A stretch of DNA of 64,000 nt from Lacrimispora sphenoides JCM 1415 (GCF_900105615.1 NZ_LT630003.1:2046001-2110000); one strand, 5' to 3'; positions 18,697 through 27,674 are shown, counted from the stretch's first letter. The notes: a model not told the origin generated them from the letters alone. A program made the numbers and translations.

Positions 18697-18728
18697 AAAA
18701 ACCGGGGTCTTTATACCAGTACCCCGGC
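18697..18728 (-). terminator. Terminator downstream of the LPXTG surface protein gene
   Basis: Minus strand CCGGGGT, 12-base loop, ACCCCGG, then TTTTT. About 115 bases after the surface-protein stop. The rest of 18557-18696 holds no gene that I can see. Confidence 0.75.
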
Positions 18729-18790
18729 TCGAATAACTTAATATGATCCAATGATATATACAGCCCTTTGCATAAACCAAGGGGCGAATG

Positions 18791-18838
18791 GAAAAGGCGA
18801 TAAGGAATATTTTTTATCCATTCCCTTACCGCCTTTTC
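18791..18838. terminator. Second hairpin next to the surface protein stop codon
   Basis: GAAAAGGCGATAAGGAAT pairs with ATTCCCTTACCGCCTTTTC around a 11-base AT-rich loop. The T-rich flank is on the plus-strand side, so it could work in that direction or stabilise the minus-strand mRNA end. Confidence 0.55.
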
Positions 18839-18842
18839 ATTT

Positions 18843-21800
18843 TTATTTTATTTTTTTAATGCCTAATTGACATAAAACAAACGCAAAGAATGAAACCAAG
18901 GATAATAACAGATAAACGTTCCAGGATACACTGGTGTCGCCTGTTTTTGGTAAACCGTTTATTTCACCTATTTCGTTTATTTCACCTATTTCGTTAACAT
19001 CGTTTGTTTCACTGTTTCCTTTCGGTATTGACTGGTCATCTACAACAATTTCCTCGATGGCCTCTTCGTTGACACTGTTTCCAGATATAACACCAGGTCC
19101 ACCGGTATTGTTACTGCTTCCTCCAGGTCCACGGGAACTGCTGCTACTTCCACTCCCGCTACTACTTCCGCCTCCACTACTTCCGCCGGTTCCGCTGGAA
19201 TTGCCACCGCTTCCACTTCCGCCGCTACTTCCGCCGCCGGTTTCACTTCCGCCTCCGGTTTCACTATCTCCACCAGTTTCGTTTCCTCCACCGGTTTCAC
19301 TTCCTCCGCCAGTTTCGTTTTCTCCACCAGTTTCACTACCTCCACCAGTTTCGTTTCCTCCACCGTTTTCGCTTCCTCCGCCAGTTTCGTTTCCTCCGCC
19401 GTTTTCGCTTCCTCCGCCGTTTTCGCTTCCTCCGCCGGTTTCGTTTCCTCCGCCGGTTTCGTTTCCTCCTCCAGTTTCGTTTCCTCCGCCGGTTGCGCTT
19501 CCGCCTCCGGATTCACTTCCGCCTCCGGTTTCACTACCTCCGCCGGTTTCGCTTCCGCCTCCGGTTTCACTTCCTCCTCCGGTTTCACTACCTCCGCCGG
19601 TTTCGCTTCCTCCGCCGGTTTCATCACCTCCACCAGTTTCGTTTCCTCCCCCGTTTTCGCTTCCTCCGCCGGTTTCGTTTCCTCCGCCGGTTTCGTTTCC
19701 TCCGCCAGTTTCGTTTCCTCCGCCAGTTTCACTTTCTCCACCAGTTTCGCTTCCTCCTACGGTTTCGTTTCCTCCACCAGTTTCGTTTCCTCCACCGGTT
19801 TCACTTCCTCCGCCAGTTTCGCTTCCGCCTCCGGTTTCACTTCCTCCACCAGTTTCGTTTCCTCCACCAGTTTCACTTCCTCCACCAGTTTCGCTTCCGC
19901 CTCCGGTTTCACTTCCTCCGCCAGTTTCGCTTCCGCCTCCGGTTTCACTTCCTCCACCAGTTTCGCTTCCTCCACCAGTTTCGCTTCCGCCTCCGGTTTC
20001 ACTTCCTCCGCCAGTTTCGCTTCCGCCTCCGGTTTCACTTCCTCCACCAGTTTCGTTTCCTCCACCGTTTTCGCTTCCGCCTCCGGTTTCGCTTCCACCT
20101 CCGGTTTCACTTCCTCCTCCGGTTTCGCTTCCGCCTCCGGTTTCCGTTCCTCCGCCAGTTTCGTTTCCTCCACCGGTTTCACTTCCTCCTCCGGTTTCAC
20201 TTCCGCCTCCGGTTTCCGTTCCTCCGCCAGTTTCGTTTCCTCCTCCGGTTTCACTTCCTCCTCCGGTTTCCGTTCCTCCGCCAGTTTCAGGTTCCCCACC
20301 GGTTTCGTTGCCTCCTTCAGTTTCAGTTTCCTGCCAATCGGGAATACCATTCGGCTCATCTTTATTGCCATTGCCGTTAATATCGTTTTTATCTTTTATA
20401 TCCAGCGAATAAACGAGTACTAATTTCCCATCTGGTGTGGGATCTTCCTCTATGTCCACAGGATAGGTAAAGGAAATTTCCCTGCCTTCCAACTGATAGG
20501 GCGAAAGGCCGCCTTTATTATCCCATTCATCATTAGTCAAAATATCGTCAAACACGTAGTTTTCTGCATGATATGTCTGGGTTTTAGGCGCAATATAAAT
20601 GCCTGCCGAACCGACTTTTTCATATAAGGTAGCTATTTCTATATTCTCTCGCTCACTGACAGGCTGAGGATCCCCAACGGTGCCGTCATAAAGGCTATAG
20701 AATACTTTAACCGTTGAATAAGGCTGCTGATAGTCTGGGATCCCATCCGGATCAGTTCCCGGAATCGCCCCACGGTTGTCAACAGCATAATAAAGCGTGT
20801 GCGTTCCCAAACCATTCTCAGTATCGCTCATTGTCAGTGTCCAATCAGAAATTGCTGCATTAACCGGTAACTGATTCAGAGTATATTCCCTGTCAAAGAT
20901 ATAATGATCTTCTCCGCTTCCTAATTGTATTTCCTGTGCAATTGAATAGATGTAATCATTGTTCTTCGGACCTGAAACAGGGAATGGGCCCCCAATTTCG
21001 GCCGGGATGCTGCTGACAGATGTGCCATCCCAGATTTCGTATAAAACGCTGCCACTTGTCAAAGCAGCTTTTGCCCGTAGTTCCAATACATTCATGTTTT
21101 TTAACGCATTAGTGCCTGACAGATTGAAAACATCACCATGACCCTGAGAATAGTTTATAATTTCAGCATTTGCTCCAGATCTTAGAGTTGCTGAGTATTG
21201 TGCTCCATCCAACACCCACTGGTAAGGGGCATCCGGGGAGGTTACGTAGTTGTTTTCAAGGGCCACCTGATTTCCTGGATTGATATTCCCTGTTATAGAC
21301 ACATCATTTTCGGGTAAAGACACCCAGGAGCGAATCCCATTTGTTTTTATGTTCAAACTTGCATTGCTGGAGCTCTTGATTACATAAGAGTTTGAGTCGC
21401 TCTTGCTATTGAACAATACAACATTTTGGGGATTTGTAAATGAAATGCTGGGGTTGCTGTCCCGCAAGGTAATCAGGGATTCTGCTTGCGAATTATTCTT
21501 GGCAATAAGGTTTACTTCGGCACCATCTGCAATGCTGATAGTGTTTGCACTTACCATCGAGTTGTTGGCATTGGCAGCTGAATCAGCATAATCCACAACA
21601 TATGTCCACTTTGCCCCTTCACCGACACGAATTGAGTCCGCCGTAAAATAGGCAGGAAGATTGCTTACATCATTTGTATTAAACTTTTTATCAGCTTTGA
21701 TATCGAAGACAACACTTGCCTGATCCCCAATTATAAGGCTGCCAAGCTTGTAGTAATCGGTAATAAATCCATTGCCGCCGCCTACTTGGTGATATTCAAA

Positions 21801-22808
21801 CACAGCATTTTCTCCAACGATAAACGGAGTGGAGTAGGCGGATGTATAGGTACCAATTAAACCGGTTGTATATGTAGATTGCTTTGTTTTTCCCGCCTCA
21901 TCCTTAATGATAAGAGAAGCGCCGTCTGCTACCTTCACGTAGCTGTCCCCATACCAGTAAATATAGAAGATCGGATCAATATCACCGAGAACACCCCCGC
22001 CGTCTGCCGGAGAGTCCTGTTTGGCGATGGTATTATTTCCTTCAAATGTAATAAAATTTGCGGCAATGGTTTCAGAAGCGTGGGTATCCTGCCACAAAGC
22101 ACCATAAGACGCAGAGCCAGATGACGGCAAACTTCCTCCATATCCATCTGAATCTACTCCGCTACCTCCTGATCCATTGCGGTAACTCATCGTTATGTCG
22201 CAGTCTCTAAATAATACCTGCGGTTTATAAACCGGATATATAGCAATATCGCCCATACCCGGTCCTTTGTAAGTAACATGATCAAAGGTAATCTGTACAT
22301 CATTCATGACATTACCGGCAGGAAAATAACAGCCAACCTCACTACTGCCATACCATGTAATATCTTTCATCGTAAATGAATTTACCTTGCTCGCGTTGGG
22401 AAAATAAAAATTGCCATTTTCGACAATCGTATGAGGCCACTTAAATATAATCTTATATTGGTTCTGGCCATCGATTACGAAGCTGCCGTTACCACCGGCA
22501 TTTGCTTTATTTCCAACCAAAATCCCTTGCGGTTGTCCAGAAAAACCCGGCTGAGCCGTACTTTGATAATTACTGTTCCAATTGCCCTGCGAATTTGTCA
22601 TTCCATACTCTATAACAACATCTTCGGCAAGCGTAATTTTCCAGGCATTATTACTGTTAACTGCCTGAATAAAGTCTTTGGCAGTGCTTACCGTAACCTC
22701 CCCAGTCTCCTCTGCAAATATCCTTATCGGGAACATCGCGCAGAGCAAAACCATCACCAAAAGCAAGCTGATTATTTTGCTGCTTTTACGGTGTTTCATT
22801 GTTTGCAT
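18843..22808 (-). CDS. LPXTG-anchored repetitive cell-surface protein
   Basis: 1321 residues from the ATG at 22808, which has AGGAGG upstream. Signal peptide at about 10-32 (LLLVMVLLCAMFPIRIFAEE). Residues about 35-560 are beta-rich with repeating short strands, like a pectate-lyase-type beta-helix adhesin. Next come segments with DPDGIPDYQQ and NGNGNKDEPNGIPDWQ, which look like calcium-binding thrombospondin-3-type loops. Then about 60 hexapeptides of the form E-T-G-G-G-S/N, a Gly/Ser-rich stretch, and a C-terminal sorting signal: LPKTGD, hydrophobic span, KKIK tail. Sortase would attach it to peptidoglycan with the repeats as a stalk. No sortase gene is in the window. Role inferred: adhesion or glycan binding. 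Confidence 0.9.
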   Translation of the reverse strand: MQTMKHRKSSKIISLLLVMVLLCAMFPIRIFAEETGEVTVSTAKDFIQAVNSNNAWKITLAEDVVIEYGMTNSQGNWNSNYQSTAQPGFSGQPQGILVGNKANAGGNGSFVIDGQNQYKIIFKWPHTIVENGNFYFPNASKVNSFTMKDITWYGSSEVGCYFPAGNVMNDVQITFDHVTYKGPGMGDIAIYPVYKPQVLFRDCDITMSYRNGSGGSGVDSDGYGGSLPSSGSASYGALWQDTHASETIAANFITFEGNNTIAKQDSPADGGGVLGDIDPIFYIYWYGDSYVKVADGASLIIKDEAGKTKQSTYTTGLIGTYTSAYSTPFIVGENAVFEYHQVGGGNGFITDYYKLGSLIIGDQASVVFDIKADKKFNTNDVSNLPAYFTADSIRVGEGAKWTYVVDYADSAANANNSMVSANTISIADGAEVNLIAKNNSQAESLITLRDSNPSISFTNPQNVVLFNSKSDSNSYVIKSSSNASLNIKTNGIRSWVSLPENDVSITGNINPGNQVALENNYVTSPDAPYQWVLDGAQYSATLRSGANAEIINYSQGHGDVFNLSGTNALKNMNVLELRAKAALTSGSVLYEIWDGTSVSSIPAEIGGPFPVSGPKNNDYIYSIAQEIQLGSGEDHYIFDREYTLNQLPVNAAISDWTLTMSDTENGLGTHTLYYAVDNRGAIPGTDPDGIPDYQQPYSTVKVFYSLYDGTVGDPQPVSERENIEIATLYEKVGSAGIYIAPKTQTYHAENYVFDDILTNDEWDNKGGLSPYQLEGREISFTYPVDIEEDPTPDGKLVLVYSLDIKDKNDINGNGNKDEPNGIPDWQETETEGGNETGGEPETGGGTETGGGSETGGGNETGGGTETGGGSETGGGSETGGGNETGGGTETGGGSETGGGSETGGGSETGGGSENGGGNETGGGSETGGGSETGGGSETGGGSETGGGSETGGGSETGGGSETGGGSETGGGSETGGGSETGGGNETGGGSETGGGSETGGGSETGGGNETGGGNETVGGSETGGESETGGGNETGGGNETGGGNETGGGSENGGGNETGGGDETGGGSETGGGSETGGGSETGGGSETGGGSETGGGSESGGGSATGGGNETGGGNETGGGNETGGGSENGGGSENGGGNETGGGSENGGGNETGGGSETGGENETGGGSETGGGNETGGDSETGGGSETGGGSSGGSGSGGNSSGTGGSSGGGSSSGSGSSSSSRGPGGSSNNTGGPGVISGNSVNEEAIEEIVVDDQSIPKGNSETNDVNEIGEINEIGEINGLPKTGDTSVSWNVYLLLSLVSFFAFVLCQLGIKKIK
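19225..20312 (-). repeat. 18-bp tandem repeat array encoding E-T-G-G-G-S/N hexapeptides
   Basis: About 60 copies of an 18-base unit lie inside the surface protein gene. Variation is concentrated in the sixth residue (Ser, Asn, Thr, Asp, Glu) and in third codon positions. The array lacks stops in several frames on both strands, which creates long spurious open frames opposite and beside the real one. Copy number could change by recombination or slippage. Confidence 0.95.
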
Positions 22809-23035
22809 ATGTTTTCCTCCTATTTTTTGATCCCCTTTTATTACTGGATTTAAAGGGCATCCTGTTCTTATTAGTCCCAACTGCTTTTCCTGCGAAAGAT
22901 GAAGGTCCTAACTCTTTTCAAAATTGTTAAACTTTAAAGCTTTTTATTTAGGGCCAATATCCCTACTGTATAATACATCTTTAGAGTTATAACAGGTACA
23001 TATAACGCCCCATAACATCCGTAATATTACAAAAT

Positions 23036-23287
23036 TTAATAGGCGTTTTTTATCAAAATGTATTCACTCACGGAACTCTGCACAGTCTTTATGATACCGC
23101 CTTTTTTTGTTGCATGATCTTTATTAAAGAAGTCGTAAACCCTACTTAATTTCTTTACTTCTTCTCCATCTGCTGTATATGCGCCCCGTTAAGCTACAAA
23201 ATAATAATCTGAATTGCATAATTTATTGTTATAAGAAATTTTTCCGAAGCCTCCTTTCCAAAAAGTATTAATATAATTAAACTTTAC
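23036..23287 (-). pseudogene. Decayed coding fragment of unknown family
   Basis: Reading the minus strand from 23287 gives an 83-residue stretch that looks like protein (for example FWKGGFGKISYNNK near its start and YTADGEEVKKLSRVYDFFNK in its second half) ending in TAA at 23036-23038. One in-frame TAA (23191-23189) interrupts it and no start codon or ribosome binding site is in place. I read it as the C-terminal remnant of a lost gene; family not recognised. Confidence 0.5.
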
Positions 23288-23440
23288 CTTGGAAGTATAG
23301 TATAAAAAACTGCATTTATTAAACCCATGTAATGAATTAGGGTTTTGGTGTATTAAATTTCCCACCAATGGAAGAAAGTACTATTCCCTCTCATACAGGT
23401 ACAAAAAAGTCATCCGATTGTAAATAATCTAAAATCCCTA

Positions 23441-23471
23441 TTGACTCTTACATTGTGGTATACTCTATACT
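23441..23471 (+). promoter_or_regulatory. MerR-type promoter with 19-base spacer
   Basis: TTGACT (23441-23446), 19-base spacer, TATACT (23466-23471), 43 bases before the MerR-family ATG. The overlong spacer is the hallmark of promoters untwisted by MerR proteins, so the gene probably controls itself. Between the surface-protein start and this site only the decayed fragment is visible. Confidence 0.7.
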
Positions 23472-23513
23472 GTAGTTGAGCTCAAAAAAACACATATATG
23501 TGAGGAAATAAAA

Positions 23514-24332
23514 ATGCTGAAAATAGGTGATTTTTCAAAATTATCAAGGATTAGTATACGTATGCTTCGGCATTACGATGAGATCGGCCTGTTAGTGCCT
23601 AAAACCACGGATAGTTATACCGGCTATCGTTACTATGGGGAGGATCAACTGCCGATTGCAGGCAGAATCATAGCCCTCAAGGATATGGGGTTTGGCCTTG
23701 TTCCAATTGGGGAAATCCTAAAGAACTACGAGAATCCTCAGGCATTAGCTGATTTTCTGGCAGTGAAGCAGGCTGAGGTTCAGGCGGAAGCCGAAGAAAC
23801 AGGCCGCCGTTTACTGCTCCTTGACACAGCCATCAAACGGCTGAGAAAGGATGAGACCGCTATGAATTACAACGTTACATTAAAAAATCTACCGGAGCGC
23901 TATGTTGCCAGTGTACGAAAGGTGATTCCCGCATACGATCAGGAAGGAATCCTGTGGCACCTTATGATGACAGAAACAGCTCCGCTGCAGCTTCAGCAAG
24001 CTGACAATTGCTACAGCCTAGCAATCTTCCATGACGAGGGATATAAGGATCGCGACGTGGATGTAGAAATTCAAATCACGGTAAAAGGGTGCTATCAAGA
24101 TACTGAACACGTTGTGTTTAAAACCATGCATGCGGTGGAGATTGCTTCAGCAACCTATAAGGGCAGCTACGAGCAGCTCACCACGGTAAACCATGCGGTG
24201 GCAAATTGGGTAAATGACAATGGTTATGAATTTAATGGAGCTATGTTCTGCATCTATCATGTAAGCCCTGCTCAAACTCAGAACCCTGATGAATTAGTAA
24301 CCGAGGTTTGCTATCCTGTTAAAAAGAAATAA
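23514..24332 (+). CDS. MerR-family regulator with GyrI-like effector-binding domain
   Basis: 272 residues. Residues 1-70 form a MerR winged helix (MLKIGDFSKLSRISIRMLRH, then YDEIGLLVP and YRYYGEDQL). A coiled-coil helix spans about 75-115. Residues about 120-270 resemble the GyrI/SOUL effector domain of BmrR- and TipA-type multidrug sensors, with an ERYVASVRKVIP start and a terminal TEVCYPVK strand. GAGG lies upstream of the ATG. No efflux gene is adjacent, so the target other than itself is unknown. Confidence 0.9.
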   Translation: MLKIGDFSKLSRISIRMLRHYDEIGLLVPKTTDSYTGYRYYGEDQLPIAGRIIALKDMGFGLVPIGEILKNYENPQALADFLAVKQAEVQAEAEETGRRLLLLDTAIKRLRKDETAMNYNVTLKNLPERYVASVRKVIPAYDQEGILWHLMMTETAPLQLQQADNCYSLAIFHDEGYKDRDVDVEIQITVKGCYQDTEHVVFKTMHAVEIASATYKGSYEQLTTVNHAVANWVNDNGYEFNGAMFCIYHVSPAQTQNPDELVTEVCYPVKKK

Positions 24333-24340
24333 TGATTGCA

Positions 24341-24380
24341 GCAACAAAAAACCGTTTGCGATTTGCATACGGTTTTTTGC
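24341..24380 (+). terminator. Terminator of the MerR-family gene
   Basis: AAAAAACCGT, 13-base loop, ACGGTTTTTT. Symmetric A/T flanks would let it work in both directions, so it may also stop the convergent Rrf2 gene. Confidence 0.8.
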
Positions 24381-24485
24381 TGGCCACAAGTCTGGGCCTA
24401 ATTCCAGTCTTATCTCTTCCCAGAGAAAAACAGTAAATCGATTTTTCATGCTTGAGGAAATTCTGATGGGTTGACCTCCTCAATG

Positions 24486-24905
24486 TTATGTTTCATTCAC
24501 ATTTTCATATATAAGATCGCAAATTCGAGTTCCGCTTAGCATTTCAATCGTTTTAGTCTGGATAGATTTAAAAATTCGGTGCACCAGACATGACGGTGTA
24601 GCATTTCTGCTGCAGTATCCATCCTCTTCCAGACATTGATTGATGCATATACTTCCCTCCATCGCCTCAACAATATCGTATAATGTTATGTCTGCAGCAT
24701 CTTTTGCCAAACGGTATCCTCCCTTTGGGCCTTGTACAGACTCTATGAACCCTAACCGCTTGATTTTTGAGGCAATCTTATTGAAATAGTTATAGGTCAT
24801 ACCTAATTGCGCTGCTACTTCTTTCGCTGTTGTCACTTGAACACCCTGCTGAGCCATATAAAGGATGATCCGAATCGCATAGTCCGTAGTAATCTTTAAT
24901 CTCAT
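24486..24905 (-). CDS. Rrf2-family transcriptional regulator
   Basis: 139 residues from the ATG at 24905 (GGAG eight bases upstream). MRLKITTDYAIRIILYMA is the standard family N-terminus, followed by a winged helix (TAKEVAAQLGMTYNYFNKI, LGFIESVQGPKGGYRLAK). A cysteine cluster, C-x3-C-x7-C-x7-C in about 88-110, could bind an iron-sulfur cluster as in IscR or NsrR. The cysteines are not spaced exactly as in IscR, so ligand and target are open. The gene stands alone. Confidence 0.88.
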   Translation of the reverse strand: MRLKITTDYAIRIILYMAQQGVQVTTAKEVAAQLGMTYNYFNKIASKIKRLGFIESVQGPKGGYRLAKDAADITLYDIVEAMEGSICINQCLEEDGYCSRNATPSCLVHRIFKSIQTKTIEMLSGTRICDLIYENVNET

Positions 24906-25248
24906 CGTATTTACTCCAAAATCGAAATTTCGTAATACCAATACTTTACTTTGCGAGTATAATTTGAAACTTGGTTTTTCTGGAAATACATGTACTCAAT
25001 ATTAGTTTTTATGTATTGAATTTAACAGTTATAAAATAAAAACCATTGATATATCCTTCCCACCATCAACCGGTAATTGAGAACAACAAAAAAGGAATTA
25101 AGAGCATAATAAATGCTAATTTGAGTTAAAAATGTTATTTTATATTTAATCTTTGCTCCATTTATATAATACAAATTGGAGCAAATGTTACTTGTTGGAC
25201 TAATTTCTTCCACCGAACAGAGGTTTTTCTTATGAAAGGAGGTAACCG
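24906..25248. other. Intergenic region between Rrf2 and GHKL genes
   Basis: AT-rich, no credible gene. A perfect 10-base palindrome CGAAATTTCG (24923-24932) lies just upstream of the Rrf2 ribosome binding site, and a TATACT-like -10 (minus strand, about 24957) precedes it; both could serve Rrf2 autoregulation. The right end carries the AAGGAGG ribosome binding site of the GHKL gene. Confidence 0.4.
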
Positions 25249-26637
25249 ATGTCATTTTTATTTCGGCTTGTCGCAGTATGCCTTTTTACCGTTTACAGTG
25301 TATCTTTTCTTCTTTATCATAGAAGGAATTTTTTGATGAAGCGGAATCACTTGATATTCTTTCTGGTTTCTGCAGTCATCAATTTCAGCTTCAGTGCCGC
25401 TTGGGGATTGGCCATATCCTCACATTATGGAGCTTTGGCCCTCTTAGTGATCGTTCTGCTGGAATTAAAAGTATTGTATCAAATGAATCCGATGCAGCTT
25501 CTTTTTGAGAGCGGCTATTTTGTCGCAGTTTTATACTGGGGAAGAGGAATTGTATTGCCGGTCTTTGCTCTGATACTGAACCGTAATGTGCAGTGGGTAA
25601 GGCAAGACAAGTTTTATTACTCCATTGCATGGATTCTCTCCTTATGCGTGATACTCGTTTACAATATGCTTTTTCGCCATTTCATCGCTCCAAAAGCGAA
25701 GGTTCAAACGTTCTACCGCAGCAATGAACATATCCGTTTTGTGGCTGTTTTTCAAGTTTGCCTTCTGGGATATCTGTTGTTTATCAACCTGGGGCGGTAT
25801 TATGGGGCGGATTTACCCTGGTATAACATGGCCTGCATCATCTCCTGTATCATCTGTTTTGCTGCACAGGGATTGATCGTCAACCGGGGAATCAGAACCA
25901 GTTCCCTTTTGAAATATGAATTACATACAGAATTACAGCAACAGCAGCTCGAGAGACAATTGCGGCATTATAAAGCGTGTCAGAAATATACCGAGAGCTT
26001 TCGGGCTTTCAAACAGGATTACAATTATATGATAACCTCTGTAAAATCTCTGTTATCCATCGGTGAATATCAGAAAGCGATAAGCTTGCTCGATACCATT
26101 TACGAGATAAATCACAAGCAAGTTCCGGTTCAACATTCCTATTCAAATAATATCCTCCTTGATGCTCTCCTGCAGGATACCGCAGATCGATGCGAGGAGC
26201 AATCCACCCAATTTTCAGCCAATGTCTATCTTCCCATCGGTCATAATATTTCTGAAACCGATATTGTCCGTATGTTTACAAATCTGTTCAATAATGCAGC
26301 AGAGGCTTGTGCAAAAGTCACCTCTGATTCTGAGAGATTTATTGCCATCACAAGCAGATATGTTTCACACAATGGCTGGCTGAAAATCGAAACAGCAAAT
26401 TCATTTCATGGCAAAGTACTCATCCGTAATGGAATCCCTGAATCAACAAAGCCTAATCGGGATTTTCATGGCCTTGGTTTATCAATCATTGATGAAACGG
26501 CAACCAAATTAGGTGGTATAATGGTTATAGATGTAGATCAGAAGAAAATGATATTTAGGACAACGCTATTATTGCCTGTTAACATACAACGATGGAATAA
26601 AAAGGAAACCCATTTCTGCCCGTCTTCCCCTGCGTAA
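25249..26637 (+). CDS. AgrC-like membrane protein with GHKL ATPase domain, histidine site missing
   Basis: 462 residues; AAGGAGG precedes the ATG. Six membrane segments in about 1-220 (first at 3-23), a coiled coil (about 225-260, rich in Gln/Leu), a dimerisation helix and a GHKL domain (about 320-450; N-box LFNNAAEA, G-box GLGLSIID). In AgrC-type kinases the helix carries FRHDxxNH; here it reads FKQDYNYM, so the phospho-acceptor His is replaced. No LytTR response regulator is adjacent. It may be a receptor that lost kinase function, or act through another partner. Confidence 0.85.
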   Translation: MSFLFRLVAVCLFTVYSVSFLLYHRRNFLMKRNHLIFFLVSAVINFSFSAAWGLAISSHYGALALLVIVLLELKVLYQMNPMQLLFESGYFVAVLYWGRGIVLPVFALILNRNVQWVRQDKFYYSIAWILSLCVILVYNMLFRHFIAPKAKVQTFYRSNEHIRFVAVFQVCLLGYLLFINLGRYYGADLPWYNMACIISCIICFAAQGLIVNRGIRTSSLLKYELHTELQQQQLERQLRHYKACQKYTESFRAFKQDYNYMITSVKSLLSIGEYQKAISLLDTIYEINHKQVPVQHSYSNNILLDALLQDTADRCEEQSTQFSANVYLPIGHNISETDIVRMFTNLFNNAAEACAKVTSDSERFIAITSRYVSHNGWLKIETANSFHGKVLIRNGIPESTKPNRDFHGLGLSIIDETATKLGGIMVIDVDQKKMIFRTTLLLPVNIQRWNKKETHFCPSSPA

Positions 26638-27127
26638 AGCATGATTGCCGGAAAATTGCGCCAGAACCATTCTCTCAAATGCTGCTGTCACAAACTACCA
26701 GTTCATATGAGCCGTTTAAATACTTAGAGTCCACATCTTGTGGATCAATAAAAAGAGCTCATTCAGAAAGCCAAATTTAAGGCAGTTGAACAAGCTCAAT
26801 TGGGGAAAGCGATGTAATGATGAATTCGGACTTATTTATCCGTTTACCAACCGGACAAATTACCAGAATTAATATCTATAATTGTATTAACTATCATACA
26901 CCAAATATAATCCATATTATTTTCTAACTCCCTAATTGCGTTTTAAATGTATCAAAATTGCGTTTTACTGTAAAATTGGGTTTTTTAATAAATCTATAAT
27001 GAAAAAAAGCCAGGGATTATCATTAAATCCTCGACTTTAAATTATCATTATTTATTTTTTATGGCGCTGCTTTTAAGCGCTATTTTATGATTATTTTTTA
27101 CGGGTAAAAAAATACCATAGTGAATCC
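26638..27127. other. AT-rich intergenic region after the GHKL gene
   Basis: No open frame worth calling. It contains two direct copies of a 12-base motif (listed separately) and a weak GCGCT/AGCGC hairpin near 27064-27080 before a T-rich tract. Confidence 0.5.
26934..26967 (+). repeat. Two direct 12-bp repeats at 22-bp spacing
   Basis: AATTGCGTTTTA occurs at 26934-26945 and 26956-26967, exactly two helical turns apart; a weaker third copy (AATTGGGTTTT) follows at 26974. Such same-face direct repeats are the layout of response-regulator binding sites, but I cannot name the protein. Confidence 0.45.
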
Positions 27128-27166
27128 AAAAAAATTAATGTCCTGCGGTTTTCTCCACAGGACATT
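27128..27166 (-). terminator. Terminator of the minus-strand tRNA-Leu pair
   Basis: Minus strand AATGTCCTGTGGA ... ACCGCAGGACATT then AATTTTTTT. Nearly the same stem as the terminator at 8447-8482. Confidence 0.85.
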
Positions 27167-27187
27167 CTAATCAAATTTAAATTATAA

Positions 27188-27271
27188 TGCGGGAGATGGG
27201 ACTTGAACCCACACGATCATACAACCACAAGATCCTTAGTCTTGCCTGTCTGCCAATTCCAGCACTCCCGC
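27188..27271 (-). tRNA. tRNA-Leu (anticodon TAA)
   Basis: 84 nt. Acceptor GCGGGAG/CTCCCGC, discriminator A, anticodon loop CTAAGGA read as TAA, long variable arm. It follows tRNA-Leu(CAG) on the same strand and shares its promoter. Confidence 0.97.
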
Positions 27272-27323
27272 ATGTCATATAAATATTGAATACCATACAG
27301 CTATGACAATCTGTATAGTTTCA

Positions 27324-27407
27324 TGCAGAAGAAGGGACTTGAACCCTCAAGGTATTGCTACCACACGGACCTGAACCGTGCGCGTCTGCCAATTCCGCCA
27401 CTTCTGC
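27324..27407 (-). tRNA. tRNA-Leu (anticodon CAG), second copy
   Basis: 84 nt, identical to the tRNA at 8494-8577. First gene of a two-tRNA transcript with tRNA-Leu(TAA). Confidence 0.97.
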
Positions 27408-27440
27408 ATTTCGTTATTATCTGTCGTAACAACAATAGCT

Positions 27441-27469
27441 ATTATAGTATACATGCTCTTATATGTCAA
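27441..27469 (-). promoter_or_regulatory. Consensus promoter of the minus-strand tRNA-Leu pair
   Basis: Minus strand TTGACA (27469-27464), 17-base spacer, TATAAT (27446-27441): both boxes perfect. Confidence 0.88.
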
Positions 27470-27524
27470 CAACATTTCTCCAAATTTTTCAAATATTTTT
27501 TTTGTATATATTTTTTAAAAAATA

Positions 27525-27553
27525 TTGACAATTTCACTTTTAAGTGCTAAGAT
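27525..27553 (+). promoter_or_regulatory. Promoter of the plus-strand tRNA-Leu(TAA)
   Basis: TTGACA (27525-27530), 17-base spacer, TAAGAT (27548-27553), 12 bases before the tRNA. Confidence 0.75.
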
Positions 27554-27565
27554 AGTGTTCGTTGT

Positions 27566-27649
27566 GCGGGAGTGCTGGAATTGGCAGACAGGCAAGACTA
27601 AGGATCTTGTGGGTGTATGCTCGTGTGGGTTCAAGTCCCATCTCCCGCA
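27566..27649 (+). tRNA. tRNA-Leu (anticodon TAA), plus-strand copy
   Basis: 84 nt with the same acceptor, D and anticodon arms as the minus-strand tRNA-Leu(TAA) at 27188-27271. The differences are confined to the variable arm (GGTGTATGCTC against GTTGTATGATC). Confidence 0.97.
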
Positions 27650-27674
27650 TTTTTTATTATTTATATTTTTCCTA

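Noticed and set aside
19225..20312. Possible CRISPR array because of many regular 18-bp units
   Set aside because: Units are in-frame coding repeats without spacers, and no cas genes are present.
18934..20412. 492-codon plus-strand open frame of P-P-P-V-S-L repeats opposite the surface protein gene, and similar long frames beside it
   Set aside because: They arise because the 18-base repeat lacks stops in several frames. There is no ribosome binding site, and the minus-strand frame has signal peptide, domains and LPXTG anchor.
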